NCBI RefSeq assembly: GCF_042242105.1
Contig: NC_092029.1
Coordinates: forward strand, 8,185,885-8,249,884
Reading direction: 5' to 3'
Source: Pempheris klunzingeri
Lineage: Eukaryota > Chordata > Actinopteri > Acropomatiformes > Pempheridae
Length of the DNA: 64,000 nt
The position numbers and the translations under genes are program-made. Shown piece after piece: positions 34,422 through 46,153 of the stretch. How positions within the stretch are numbered: the stretch's first letter is position 1; each line of letters opens with the position of its first letter. A model generated the notes under the pieces. That model was not told the DNA's origin, did no database searches, and saw only the letters and a program-made list of their open reading frames with translations.

Positions 34422-37400
34422 AGTACGTCACGTGATGTCTCCTATAGATAGGTAACATGTCGCTGTCATGCTACAAAAGGCGCCTCCTCACTCTCAGACG
34501 CAACACGTGCAGAGGAGTACCACACAGGAGGCGTGACAGTGTAGAGGGGGGAATTTTCTGCTCTGGAGGACATAGTGTTTTTAAAATAGATCTCATGTAA
34601 GAGTGTCTTTAAATGTTTAAATGTCTCTGGTATCGGAGGAAAATCTGCTCCTTGAAGTGTGAGGTGTATTAAATAGTCAGGATCGTTTTCTCGCCTTGCT
34701 GCGAGTATGCAAAGATAAACAGCGGAAGCAATTCCATCATTATTAAGGTGATCACACAGAGGCTGATTCATTAAATACTAATTTAGAAAATGGCTTATTA
34801 AGGCAGTGAAATGGAAAATGGAGCAGTGGATTTCGCATTATTTATAAGTTCTATCTGACAAGAGGTGGAAAAAACTATTAATATTCATAGAGGGTGTGTA
34901 TGATCACCAACTGAGCAAAGTCCTCTTTCTTAAAAGACTAAAACATAGCACACTGAATGACTTTAAGGATTAAAAAAAAAAAAAAAAGAGGTGTACATGG
35001 AGTATGGCCACCCAGCAAAGACATGTGGTCCCTGCACAGGTCCAACACATTCTCCACAGTAGAAAGCCTTGCTGTGTCTGGTTTCTCATCAGGCTGCTGG
35101 TGTGTCTGTTAAGGCAGCATTTCCTTCTCTCTGCCCCACTTGTTCCCTTCTTCCACCTTGTTAAAACTACGGATGCACTTGTTTTTCTGCCTCTGTCCTG
35201 AACTATCCTCTCCTTTACTGTCAGGCCTCTCTATCATCTTTCTGTCGGCTCATCACCCCCACTTTCTCTCCTTCAAAACTCTTTTCACCGTTGTTTTTCA
35301 CTATTCAGGCTTTCAATTTCCATTCATGACTCAGTGTTGCACCCAGGTAGGTGCACTGAATTAGTGCTTTTATATCCCCCTCCCTCTTCATCTTGCCTCC
35401 CCTTGGCTGTCTTCCTCCCATTCCTGTATTCTTGTCATCATCTTTTCTCTTTTTTTTTATGTCTTTTTAGTCTTTCTTGTTCTCTTTTCTCTTTCCTTCC
35501 CCCTGTACGTCCATCCATCCATCCCTCTCTCATTTTTTCAGTAAAACGAGGAGATATCTCCCCCTGCTCTTGAAACATTGTGTGGGTTCCTGCTTGACGC
35601 ACACCGAGGAGCGAGAGGAGAGAATCAAGTAGAGAGAGCGAAAGAGAGAGAGAGAGTCAGAGTGAGAGGGAGCACAGAAAAACCCGAGAAAAGAGGCTGG
35701 TTGTGTTTGTCCTTGTGTGATTCACCATCTGTGGTAAAGCACTTTCCTACAGCAGTATTACCAATAAGATGATTGACATGAAAAATACATTAAGATGTGA
35801 GAAGGAGAAAAGAGGGTAGGAGGAGAGAACGTCTGGTCTTGTGTGTGATTCACAGTTACTTTGAATACTAAAAGCTTTGTCTAATTCTGATTCTCGACAC
35901 ACACTTTATTGCTTTGAGATTTATCGAAGAAAAGCGGAGAGGAGGAAAGTAAGCAAATAAAAGCAAATTAAACTTAAAGACGGACTATAAATAGCTCTGA
36001 GAGGACAAAGGGTAGGATAAGGAGAAAGACAAACAGAGAGCGATAAGATGAGAAAGAAAGCTGGGGCGGGGGAAAGAGTAAGTAAGTAAGGGGAGGGAAA
36101 AATTATTCAGGGTCACAACCAGAATGCATTAGCCGACAGACTGAGGGTGAGAATAGAAGAGGGAGGGAGAGATTTACAGATAGAGTGTTCTTGAAGGAAG
36201 AAAGGGAGATAGAGTTGCGGAAGCAAGAAGGGAGAGAGAAATTAAAAAATAGACAGACCAAGGTCATGGGTGTGTTCTTGTTCCCATGCTAAATCTGTTT
36301 TATCCTCTTATATACACAGAAAACCAGTAACCAAATAAATACACTATTACTATATTGAGAAAACTGTACCACAGTAACTTTGGAAAAGACCCTAACTACA
36401 ACGTTTGGAAAAAGTAGTAACATCAAAGCAGTGATATTGTGATATGGGAAGAATTACATCTTAGTTGCATTTAAAGTTAGAATAATGCATCACAATCACA
36501 CTCTAACTGAAGCGAATGCAGCACGACTGTACGCTGGTGAGTCCACTGAATGGCGCCTGATCCTGAACTGCTGAGCTCCACTGTGATGACGTGTAGTTTC
36601 ATATTTTCAACCCAACAAGTCGCCCAGCTAAAACAGTCAACAATGAATCTGTTGCATTGAAGTTAGTTAGCCAGAGATTCATCTGAAGAAGGATACTTCC
36701 ATTCAAATTCTGCACCTCGGCAATTCAACACCAAAACTAGTGGGTTTATTAATACTCTTAGTGCCAAACAGTACAATGCTAATGTTCATGTGCGCCCAGA
36801 TTAACAGGCATTTAAACCCAAATGAAGGTTTCCCTGAATAAGCCTGTGTTTGTTTTAAGCTCTCTTCCTTTAAACAACTATTAATAGACATCTGAGCAGC
36901 TGGCGAGCAGAGAGACTATGATTCATTTGAATATTATATCAGAATTGCAGCACTATATTTCCAGTTTTATAACCACAACAAGACGGAAATAACCTCCACA
37001 AGCAATAAATGAGGGATTTAAATTAAAATGAGTAGGAAAAAAAAAAAAAACGAAGCCGTGTGTGTTCTCTCTTCCTCTCTGTTTGATTTCTGTGTGTCTT
37101 ACCATCTTGTTTCCTGGGTGTCTCTGTCGTACACACAGGAAGAAATGCAGTAAACAAACATCCTGCAAGAGTGCAAGTGTAAGCAGAGTTTCTCGATGTG
37201 GGAAAGACGCTGAAAATCTGACACACTTTCTTGTAAAAGACTGCAAAAAAACTGGCTCCTGCAGCTTTTAAAAAGTGACGGCTCTACGTGAGGTGGCACG
37301 CCTGCTTAAAATAAGACAAGTAGAGCTGTGATCCCTGGAACGGGTTCAATCTGCGATGGGAGCGATGTTGCTCTCTGAATATTAAGTGTCTTACACCTCC

Positions 37401-37568
37401 TATATTCAGAGCATCTGGGACACACCGGCAACGCAGAAATTCATATGTGCATCTGTGGACCTGCTCTTAAATATGGCTGTCGGTAATGTGTTTTCCTTCA
37501 TGTGTATCTGTGCCTCCACCAAATGAATGCTTGCAGCTTTTAAATGGCATTGTTTTGATTTTGTGTGC

Positions 37569-38238
37569 CAGGGTTGCCAGGTCTGTGTGACAAAACCAGC
37601 GCATTACCAGAACTCAAAATATGCCTCTACCAAATCATACGAGCATGAAAAGGAGTTTTTTCCCCAAACAGTTCTTTCTCCCAGCTCCCAAATGTCATTG
37701 TGTAATTAGATACAATATATATTACCGGAAATAAAACATTGCTTTATGCAACACTGTGAACTTGCACACTAATTCACTGACACTGATTTGTATTTTCACT
37801 TTCTCGTTCCTTTTCCCTCGTCCTCTCTGCCTGGACAACATGAATTTACTGTTTTTACTTCATACTCATTTAGTTAATGTTACACCTTATTTAAACTGAA
37901 ACACCTTATCATGCTCGGGTTCAGTAAGTGACGTCAGGATGAATGTAGCCAACGAAGCACTTCCATATTATACTGACATCACACACCAGTGCTGGAGCTT
38001 ATGTCTACGATGCCTCTGCTGCAGACATGCAAGCTTTAGTTTACTTGCTAGAAAGATGGCAGTGGGTGAGGACGGAGAAGAATTGATCCCATGGGAGTCG
38101 CCATGGGCGTACATTGAGAACTACATGAGTTTTGCATGTGAAATATGTCTGCTCAACCAGCTGGCAAAAAAAATCAACCCACATTAACACTTCAGAAGCA
38201 CCCATTTCTGCGGGAAAACTGTTGACCTGGCAACCCTG
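37569..38238 (+). mobile_element. Non-autonomous DNA transposon (hAT-like) with CAGGGTTGCCAGGT terminal inverted repeats
   Basis: The left end reads CAGGGTTGCCAGGTCTGTGT, and the reverse complement of the right end reads CAGGGTTGCCAGGTCAACAG, so at least 15 bp match perfectly. CAGGG termini followed by GTTGCCA are typical of hAT elements. The 670-bp interior contains an 82-codon ORF (37939-38187) with no transposase signature. A clean 8-bp target duplication was not seen (flanks TTGTGTGC and GTGTACAA). The element ends 146 bp before the tmem200a start codon. Confidence 0.7.
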
Positions 38239-38383
38239 GTGTACAAAAGACCCAACAAACAGCTCTTCATCTGTGGTTATTCAGTGAGATGGCAGTACAA
38301 ACACACACACACAGATGCTGGACATACAGTACATGTTAAACTCGTGACTAATTTGTTTCTGCATGTGTTTCCGAAGGTTAAGT

Positions 38384-41004
38384 ATGACCGCAGCAGCAGG
38401 TGTGCTAACAGGCTTGGCTAAGCTAAAACGCCAAGACTCCGCCCGCTCTCATGCCAACCGACCCATCGGATCTACATCACCTGGCCTTGGAAACCCCGCC
38501 CCAGAGTCTGCCCCCAGGTGAATATGTTGGTCTTCAATTCACAGATTCAATGAAAAGGAGATGATACTAAGACCTGTAATTGTGAATGAGATTTTTCATT
38601 AACTACTTTGGGTGACAGGAAACTGGCAAAATGTGATCATTGTATGTCTGTAAATATATGTATCCAAAAACTATCCATTATTTTTTCTTTTCTTTCCATA
38701 TTTTGCATTTAGAAAGCGGAAACGACGCACCGATGTTGTGGTAGTACGCGGTAGGCTCCGCCTCTACTCCGCCTCCGGGTTTTTCCTCCTCCTGGGACTG
38801 GTCATCTTGGCCATAGGGATTGGCATGGCAACACTGGGTTACTGGCCTCACAGTGAAACCATGCCCTCGGCCAAATCACAGACTGGAGGAGGATTTAAGA
38901 CAGCAGCTGCTGGAGGAACTAAAACAATGACCACAGGTGAAGGAAATGGAGCCAAAATGGCCATCACAGAGGAGGAAGTGGTTAACTCCAGCACTGACCA
39001 TAATGTGCAAGGTAAGTGGAGAAACAGAAGTTAACCAGAGTCATTTAATCCTGAAAGTTAATTTTGTTTAGCTGAAACTGTGACATCTGTTCCAGAAATA
39101 CCTCATATTAAATGGCTCATATTCTGCATGTGTTCTGCGTGTAGGTACGTCCTCTAAGCAGACTGGCGGCGCTCTGACCCGATTCCTGGAACAGCATCGT
39201 CACTCTGAGAGGATGAAGATGTTTGGGCCTTTCACCATGGGCATTGGGATTTTCATCTTTATCTGTGCGAATGCCATCCTTCATGAAAACAGAGACCGAG
39301 AAACTAAGGTAGGGCTTGCACTCTATCAACTCCACTCTATCAACTCCAGTCCATTAAGAACCTTTCATTTTCGGTGGAATAAGCAAAATGCGAACTTGGT
39401 GTGAAAGGTTTGAGCATGACAATACATAGAGGAATATTTAGGATTTTCTTCGTTTTATTCCCCTTTGATTCCTGGGATGCAAAACCCCTCCACATAATAT
39501 ATAGTTAATCTTCCATCCTGATCCCCTTTTCTTATTTCTGCTCTTCTTCCGCTCTCTACAAAATGAGGGGCATGCACGCTGCAGTCATCCATATTCATCA
39601 TCTCTACATAACATGCAAATCACATTTCTGCCGACCTCCTTCCAACCTTATCTCTCCTCTGATCACATTTCCTCTGGTCTTATGCCGTCTCATTCCTTGC
39701 TTGATTCGATTAATCCTCTCCTCCTCCCTTCCCCGTGTTCAGGTAATCCATGTGAGAAACATGTATTCCAAGGTCACAACATCCACAACACACACATACA
39801 CAAATGTGAAACTTCAGAATAAGAAGTTATGATGGAATATTAAACAAACTACTACTGCTACTACTAATAATACATTTCTCTTCTGCACTAGATAATCCAT
39901 ATGAGAGACATGTACTCCACAGTCATTGACATCCATCGCCTCAGGCAGAGAGAGCAAAAACAACACCATCACCGCAACAGCACCTATGCAAGAGAAATCG
40001 GGGATCTTCGAGCCTTTGGAGCTGATAACGCAGCACGTATGGCCAGCAACTCCCTCCTGGCATTCTCCTCTCGGGCAGGAGGTGGAGGGTCTACGGAGGA
40101 GGAAGAGGTGCTGTTAGGGGACGAGGAGCTCCACAGACACAGGGAGCTGGCTAAGTTGGATTGTAACTTTGCGGGGCTGCTGGCGCCGCTCTACAAAGAT
40201 CGACCCTTCTGCGGCCCGGGGCTCGGGCTGGCTCACTCGGATTCAGTCCGCCACCAGTGGTCGGTGGACGGAGATGGGGAGAAGGGAGGACACCACGCAC
40301 GCTCCATTGTCTCCTCCTCTATCTCTGCATTTACTCTCCCCGTTATAAAACTCAACAACTGTGTTATTGACGAGCCGGAGATGGAGGCGATTACTGAGGA
40401 GGATAGAGGGGGAGAGAGAAGAGATGGAGAGAGGTCACAGCCTCTGAGCTCCATGGAGTCTCTGGTGGTTCCTGTAGCATCTGTTGCAAAGGCCTCCAAA
40501 CCCCCGGGCTTACACCGCAGCAACTCCGCCTACTCCTCCTCCTACTGCTCCTCTGTCTCCTCTTCCTCCCTCTCCCCTGCTCCCTCGTCTACCTCAGGCT
40601 GCTGGCTCTCCCCGGGGGCGGCGAGGACTGACTTTGGCTCCAACTCCTCTCTGCACATGCTCAGCAGCCACTCCAAATCTCTGGACCTGGAGCGCGGGCC
40701 GAGCATGCTCAGCGTGCACACGGAGCAGCGGAAGCACCCTAGCTGGCCTCGCCTCGACCGTAGCAACAGCAGCCGCAGTAACAGTGGCAACCGGGGCAGC
40801 AGTAAAGGCTACATGCGGCTGGAGGACAGAGACGAGCAAGGGGAGCGGCTGCTAGATGTGTCACTGTCTGCCACTGCGAGGCGAGACTACAGTAAGCGGG
40901 AGAAGCTGCTAATGATATCAAGGTCGCATAACAATCTGAGCTTTGAGCATGATGAGTTTAGCAGCTGCACGCTGAAGAGGGGCAGCTCTGAGACTCGGTT
41001 CTGA
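38384..41004 (+). CDS. tmem200a: Transmembrane protein 200A
   Basis: Four coding exons give 569 residues: 38384-38517, 38713-39011, 39145-39308 and 39892-41004; all introns are GT-AG and in phase. The order of landmarks matches TMEM200[21 protein letters not shown] at the N terminus; [20 protein letters not shown] leading into membrane span 1 (about 67-87) and GYWPH; an extracellular loop with a glycosylation sequon at Asn136; [20 protein letters not shown] (171-190) as span 2; and HENRDRETK followed by [15 protein letters not shown]. The long cytoplasmic tail has [74 protein letters not shown] and the terminus [10 protein letters not shown]. The tail rules out TMEM200B and TMEM200C. Human TMEM200A is 491 residues; the extra length is Ser-rich tail. 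Molecular function is unknown. Confidence 0.95.
39743..39832 (+). other. tmem200a: Partial tandem copy of tmem200a exon 4; possible alternative terminal exon
   Basis: Within the last intron, 149 bp before the real exon, a pyrimidine tract and CAG acceptor precede a sequence about 80 percent identical to the first 44 bp of exon 4, with one 1-bp gap. In the phase set by exon 3 it reads [11 protein letters not shown] (true exon: [11 protein letters not shown]) and then 18 unrelated residues to a stop at 39830. If spliced in, it would give a 228-residue protein with both membrane spans but without the cytoplasmic tail. It may equally be a decaying duplicate. Confidence 0.6.
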
Positions 41005-43291
41005 GGACACTAAGCTAAAGGTTGAAGACAACTGTGTCCTCTCCGGTTGATTGCTCTCCAGACAGTATGAGTGTACAGAGGATTTGTGTCAGGGGGAAAC
41101 TGATGAGTTTAACAGCTACAACCCAGAGACAGGAAACTCAAACTCAGTTTCAAAGACACTGTTTTGTGCATGAAGCTGGAGAGTAGTTAACAATGGACCA
41201 TTGTGCACGGTATAAGGTTCAGGACTCATGTCAGCAAGACACTCAGTGCCTGCTCTGTCAGGTCCAGAGGTGCCGTTCTGTAGCTGACCCTGACCTGTGA
41301 GCTCTGTGGAGGGGGGCAAGTGAAAAGACAAGTTTCCTACAGGGATCAATAAAAATACATCACAAAAATAAATCACATTACATCATCTGTCTACTTTCTA
41401 CAAGCATAGCTCTAATAAAGTTTGAACAGGATCTCAACCCTGAGTAAAGGCTTTAGGATCGATACTGTTTCATCAGAACATGTTTTAATATTGCTTTTCA
41501 TAAAGTGTTACAAGGTCTCATTCCAGTAGCTGCTGGTGAAATCAAGGACACGCTTTCAGCAAGTCTCTTTCTCAGCGGGTAGCGGAGACACAAGCAAAAA
41601 TATCTCTTATAACTAGGCACAACCTGAGTAATGAGCATGACCGCTTTAATACCAGAAGAGAAGGATCACTAAGAAAATAACAGTAATACTGATCACCTGT
41701 GAAAATTAAATTACAAAGTGCTTAATGAGGTTGTGTAGAGAGGCCGAGGCTGATGATCATTTTGAAATCAGTCTTGAGACAAAAACTAACTTGTAGCCTG
41801 GTGTAAACCAACACAAGAACACAGAAGTAAGAAAGACAGATATTAGAGGTACAGTATTTGTTTTGAAGGTGGTTTATGTGTGTTTCTGGTTCGGTCTGAT
41901 CCTCAGATTGAAGCAGGTGTACGAGATGCACAGGAAGAGCAAAGTTAGACAAAACAGTCACTGTAATGTCAATATGCTACAGCACAGAGATGAGTCAGGC
42001 TGTGAAATACAATAACGGAGTCCATGTTGCCCTTAGTCACAGTATTGCCCTCATTTTCCAAGAATTATAGTAAGTAATAATAAGACATTTTGTGTGTTTG
42101 CTACTACAGTCTCTGTCTACAGCTCTGCTACAGGCATTTCAAGTTTATTTTTTTACTAGAAAAGATCTTCACTCAGGATAGGCAGCCTATTATTCATATG
42201 CTGATCACTTTTGTAGACTTATTCACGTATTCTGTTTTACAGACACCCGTAATATTTGAATATCAGTAGGCTAGAGTACAATCAAAAGTACAACACAAAC
42301 GGCGAGCAGAAATTCAAAGAAATGCCTCAAAACTGCTTAATCATAAAACACAAAGTTATTCAAAATAATCACATTCAAAGCATTTTTCTCGACAAATGAC
42401 TAAAACAACTGCTCTATTTACATTGTCATTGATTCATTTTAGGCCACTGAAGATTTTTTTGGTTCTACATTATTGAAAAAAAACAATATTTGAAACAAAA
42501 GTCCTGCATATAAGCGGCCATGATGTTCTGGCCTTGAGCTGCATACATTGTTTTGTGCTATTTTTATTTAAAGTCCAGGGAGCTGTAATATTTAAGTTCA
42601 ACTGACATTCACTTTTTTTGTCTACTCTGTAAATAATGTGCCGTGTGCTCTGACACCAAAAGGGACAAATCTATATTTCATACAGACTATAGAGACAGAA
42701 TACTGTCAGCGTAGACAGAGGCCTTATTTCAATACAGCCTATTAAATCCCCGAGCCAAACAGCAGCCTGCTACACAACACAAGAGCCACAGACACCGAAA
42801 CAGTCCATATTAGCTAAAGTCTCTCTATCTACCTTATGATACGTCTGACAATAAAATGATTAAAAACAGGTTACACTACAAACAGGGTGGACTAAATATG
42901 ATTTTAGTTGGACTAGCCATGCTGTCGTCTGCTACAGTCCACGTTTGACGACGCATCTTGTTCTACTTTTTATTTATTTATGCTTGATGACTATATTCAC
43001 CAAATGGTTTGAATTCAGGATTTTAGCTACTGAGCAACATAGTAATAATGTCTCAGCAAGTTTTGTTTTGAACATGTTGACAGGACATCTCGTCTGTCTT
43101 CAGTATATGAGCCGATATGATGCCTCCATATTGCTGAAAATCTTTGTTTCAGGTTGAGTTTGGTTTGTCAGCTGCCTTCAAAATACTGTCGTTCTTAACA
43201 CATTTATTAATGTAGTTAAAACATCTTTTGTGCTACTTTTAATCTTTTGTTGCAATTCATGTGAACAATAAAACATCAACGCCACATGTGT
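41005..43291 (+). other. tmem200a: Probable tmem200a 3' untranslated region
   Basis: There is no coding sequence after the stop. Candidate AATAAA polyadenylation signals on the plus strand are at 41348, 41414, 42850 and 43267. The last is followed 19 bp later by a run of 22 A residues (43292-43313). Which site is used cannot be told from sequence alone. Confidence 0.5.
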
Positions 43292-43551
43292 AAAAAAAAA
43301 AAAAAAAAAAAAAGGAAAACCGTTTTAATAGCGAGGGAATCTTGCCAGAGTTTTATTAGTTGGTTTCAAGCGGTTTATGACTCAATGTCTCATTTTATCC
43401 TCTCAAAATAAATACTGAAAGATGTTTTGTCCTAATGAGTGTGTTTAACCAATGCTGGTTCCTGCACATGGATTAACACATAGGAGGTCCTCTATTGCCT
43501 TTCTCAGGGGTCAGTGAGCGGCAAGAGGCTCTCTGGGGTACAAGTACACAC

Positions 43552-43585
<34 letters not shown>

Positions 43586-43743
43586 CAAATCTGACCACAC
43601 ACCTAAATGCAACTTCCCATCACTAATTCCTCTTTCTCTCTCTCTCTTTCTTCCTCCTTCTATCTCCCTCTCCTGCATACAAAATAAGCAAAGGTCTGGA
43701 TGAATCATTATCAATTATCATATGCTCTGCAGCTCTGTGGGAA

Positions 43744-43867
<124 letters not shown>

Positions 43868-45076
43868 TTCACAATTCAAAAGCAGAAGGCTGATGATGCC
43901 GTCTTATCTCTCTGTGTTACCGAGGGCACAGATGATAATGCTAACCCTTTCTGAAGGCAAGAAACATATTTAGGCAGCAGAGATGGATGATGTCGCATCC
44001 AGTTAACATTAAGCCAGAAAGCTAAAATTAACCCGTCCCGCTGAGACATGCCTTCACTCTTTTTGTCGTACCGCTTGAAGATTTTAATGTGACTATGAAA
44101 TTAAAGGCTGAAGTCTTTTTGAAGTAGCAGTTTCGCCTTTAGCAGCGGACTCAGTGTTGTCAGTGTTGGCTATTATAACCCTGCAGACCTCATAGTTTTG
44201 ATCAAAAGCAAGTCAGCAGGGCAGTCAGGACACAGAACGTCCTGTAACTACATTCTGCGGCTGCTAAGTGCATCTCTCATTAAAACAGATGGCTGGGTAA
44301 TGAAAGCAACCAAATCAGATGTTTTAATATTTTACTCTGCACGGACACAAAAATCCACAGACTCTAACTACATGTGCCTTGTCTGAGTAATCCTTGATGC
44401 TTCGACAGACGGTGTATTCAAATCTCAATTTCCATTTACTGAGGTACATTGTGACCAAATAGAGAAGGGCACACATGCGCGCTGCACTGCTCTGCATCAT
44501 CTGGGTATTTGTTCAACCCCGAGCCGATGTGTTACGGAGAGACAGCTCATGCCTTCTCACCTCCTCGGCAGTGTCACACACATCAGCTCGCTGACGGACT
44601 GTGAGTCTGTTTAGCAAAGACTCGCAGTCTTGCAATTTTTTGTAAATTTGCATGATGTTCATGAGGACAGATATACAGCATATCTAAACATTTGCTATTG
44701 ATGGACTGAATCATCTATCTATTAATGGATACGGCTGGTAATAGGATATAGAGTTTATTTTATTAGTCAGCATGTTAAAAACAAAACTAATAAAAAAGTC
44801 CAGAGCCTGAAAACTGCCTAAAAATGCTGCCTAAAACTATTAAAAACAAATAATTGAGCTTCACTCAAAGACACGCTGCCTCCTTACAATGCACATGGGC
44901 ACTGTATTTTAGTTTAAGCTGGAAATACTAAGTAGAGCGCCAAATGTGTATAATCAGCTGATCAACAAACACACTATTTACTCTTGTTTTACATTCAGTA
45001 AAAACTATGGTTTGAGGAAATAAATGTGAGCGAGCCACTTTTTAAGATTTACATTCTAAGTACCAAGATCACCTAA

Positions 45077-45233
45077 GATCATCTCCTCTTCCCTCTCCCT
45101 CTCTCCCTGTACTGCATGCTCCCATATCTCACCCCTGTTCGTGTATTCTCCGGGTTTTTCTCTTCTCGCTCTACTCTACATCTCTCATCCCCATCTTCTC
45201 CAGCGCTCGTATCCTCCTTTCTCTCAGTACTCT
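45077..45233 (+). repeat. Pyrimidine-rich duplicated segment, copy 1, between long direct repeats
   Basis: This 157-bp segment matches 49677-49833 at roughly 85 percent, including an uninterrupted run CATCCCCATCTTCTCCAGCG then CTCGTATCCTCCTTTCTCTC. It lies between two perfect 23-bp direct repeats (45043-45065 and 45233-45255), each beginning TAAGATTTACATTC and ending AAGTACCA. Confidence 0.8.
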
Positions 45234-45239
45234 AAGATT

Positions 45240-45440
45240 TACATTCTAAGTACCACAAAGGGTAGGGAAGTTGGAAAAGTACTAAGACAAAGACCATAAA
45301 GCCTGTGAGGCTAAACTTGGGCACAGCAGCGTCTTGAAGTGCTAATGTCAGCATGCTAACATGCTGTGCAATTACATGCTTAGCATGAATAATGCTTGCC
45401 ATGTTGTTCACCATTTTAGTTTATCTTGTTAGCATGCTGG
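45240..45440 (+). repeat. Fragment of the dispersed repeat family seen at 6995-7270
   Basis: GTGCTAATGTCAGCATGCTA, ACATGCTGTGCAATTACATG, CTTAGCATGAATAATGC and GTTAGCATGCTGGGC form the GCTAGCATG-rich part typical of this fish repeat. Confidence 0.5.
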
Positions 45441-45640
45441 GCAGTGCCTCACAGCAAGAAGGTTAAAGGTTTGAATCCGCTGGCTGACAGGTTTGTCTTC
45501 CTCCCACAGTCCAAAGACACGCAGGTTAGGTTCATTGGCTACTCTAAATTGCCTGTAGGTGTGAGTGTGGTTCTCTATGTGTCTCTATGTGTCAGCCTGT
45601 GAATGATTGACCTACAGACTGACACTAGCATCCCTGGAGC
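45441..45640 (-). repeat. Dispersed fish repeat ('GTCTTTGGACTGTGGG' family), copy 2, reversed
   Basis: Reads TCACAGCAAGAAGGTTAAAG, GGTTTGAATCCGCTGGCTGA, CTTCCTCCCACAGTCCAAAG, ACACGCAGGTTAGG, CTCTAAATTGCCTGTAGGTG and GTGTCAGCCTGTGAATGATT, the reverse complement of the family at 13835-14100. It directly abuts the preceding repeat. Confidence 0.65.
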
Positions 45641-46111
45641 TACACTGGCAGCTTGGCTAAAAATAAAACTATATATTAGTGTCCTGCTCGGTAATAGAAA
45701 CAAATGAGCTTGTAGCTAAATGCCACAGACAGGGTATGGAGGTCGAATAGTATCGAAAGAACATTGTTGGTGTTTTGGTTTGTAATGTGATTTGATGGAT
45801 TTGATTTGATTCATCATTTGATGTTCAACCTGTGCACATGTCACAAACGCTCTACATTTCCTGGAGCAGCAACAGCAGTTTGGAATAAACAGAAGAAGAG
45901 CAGTGAAAGCCACCAAGCCCACTCAGGTGTAGAAAAGAGTGCCAGCTACGGAAACTCAGCCCACATAACACACTATGAAAAACCCTGTAAGTCTGGACTC
46001 CGGACAGACAGGAACATAAGGAACAGAAAATAAAAACATTTTAACATTGGGAGTGAAGGAAGAGAGTAAGGCTGTAATAAACCAATTAGTGTAGCATGTC
46101 CAGACAAGGAT

Positions 46112-46153
<42 letters not shown>

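Noticed and set aside
39563..39832. 89-codon ORF in tmem200a intron 3 as an independent gene
   Set aside because: Only its last 30 codons have meaning, as a partial copy of exon 4. The upstream part is pyrimidine-rich intron.
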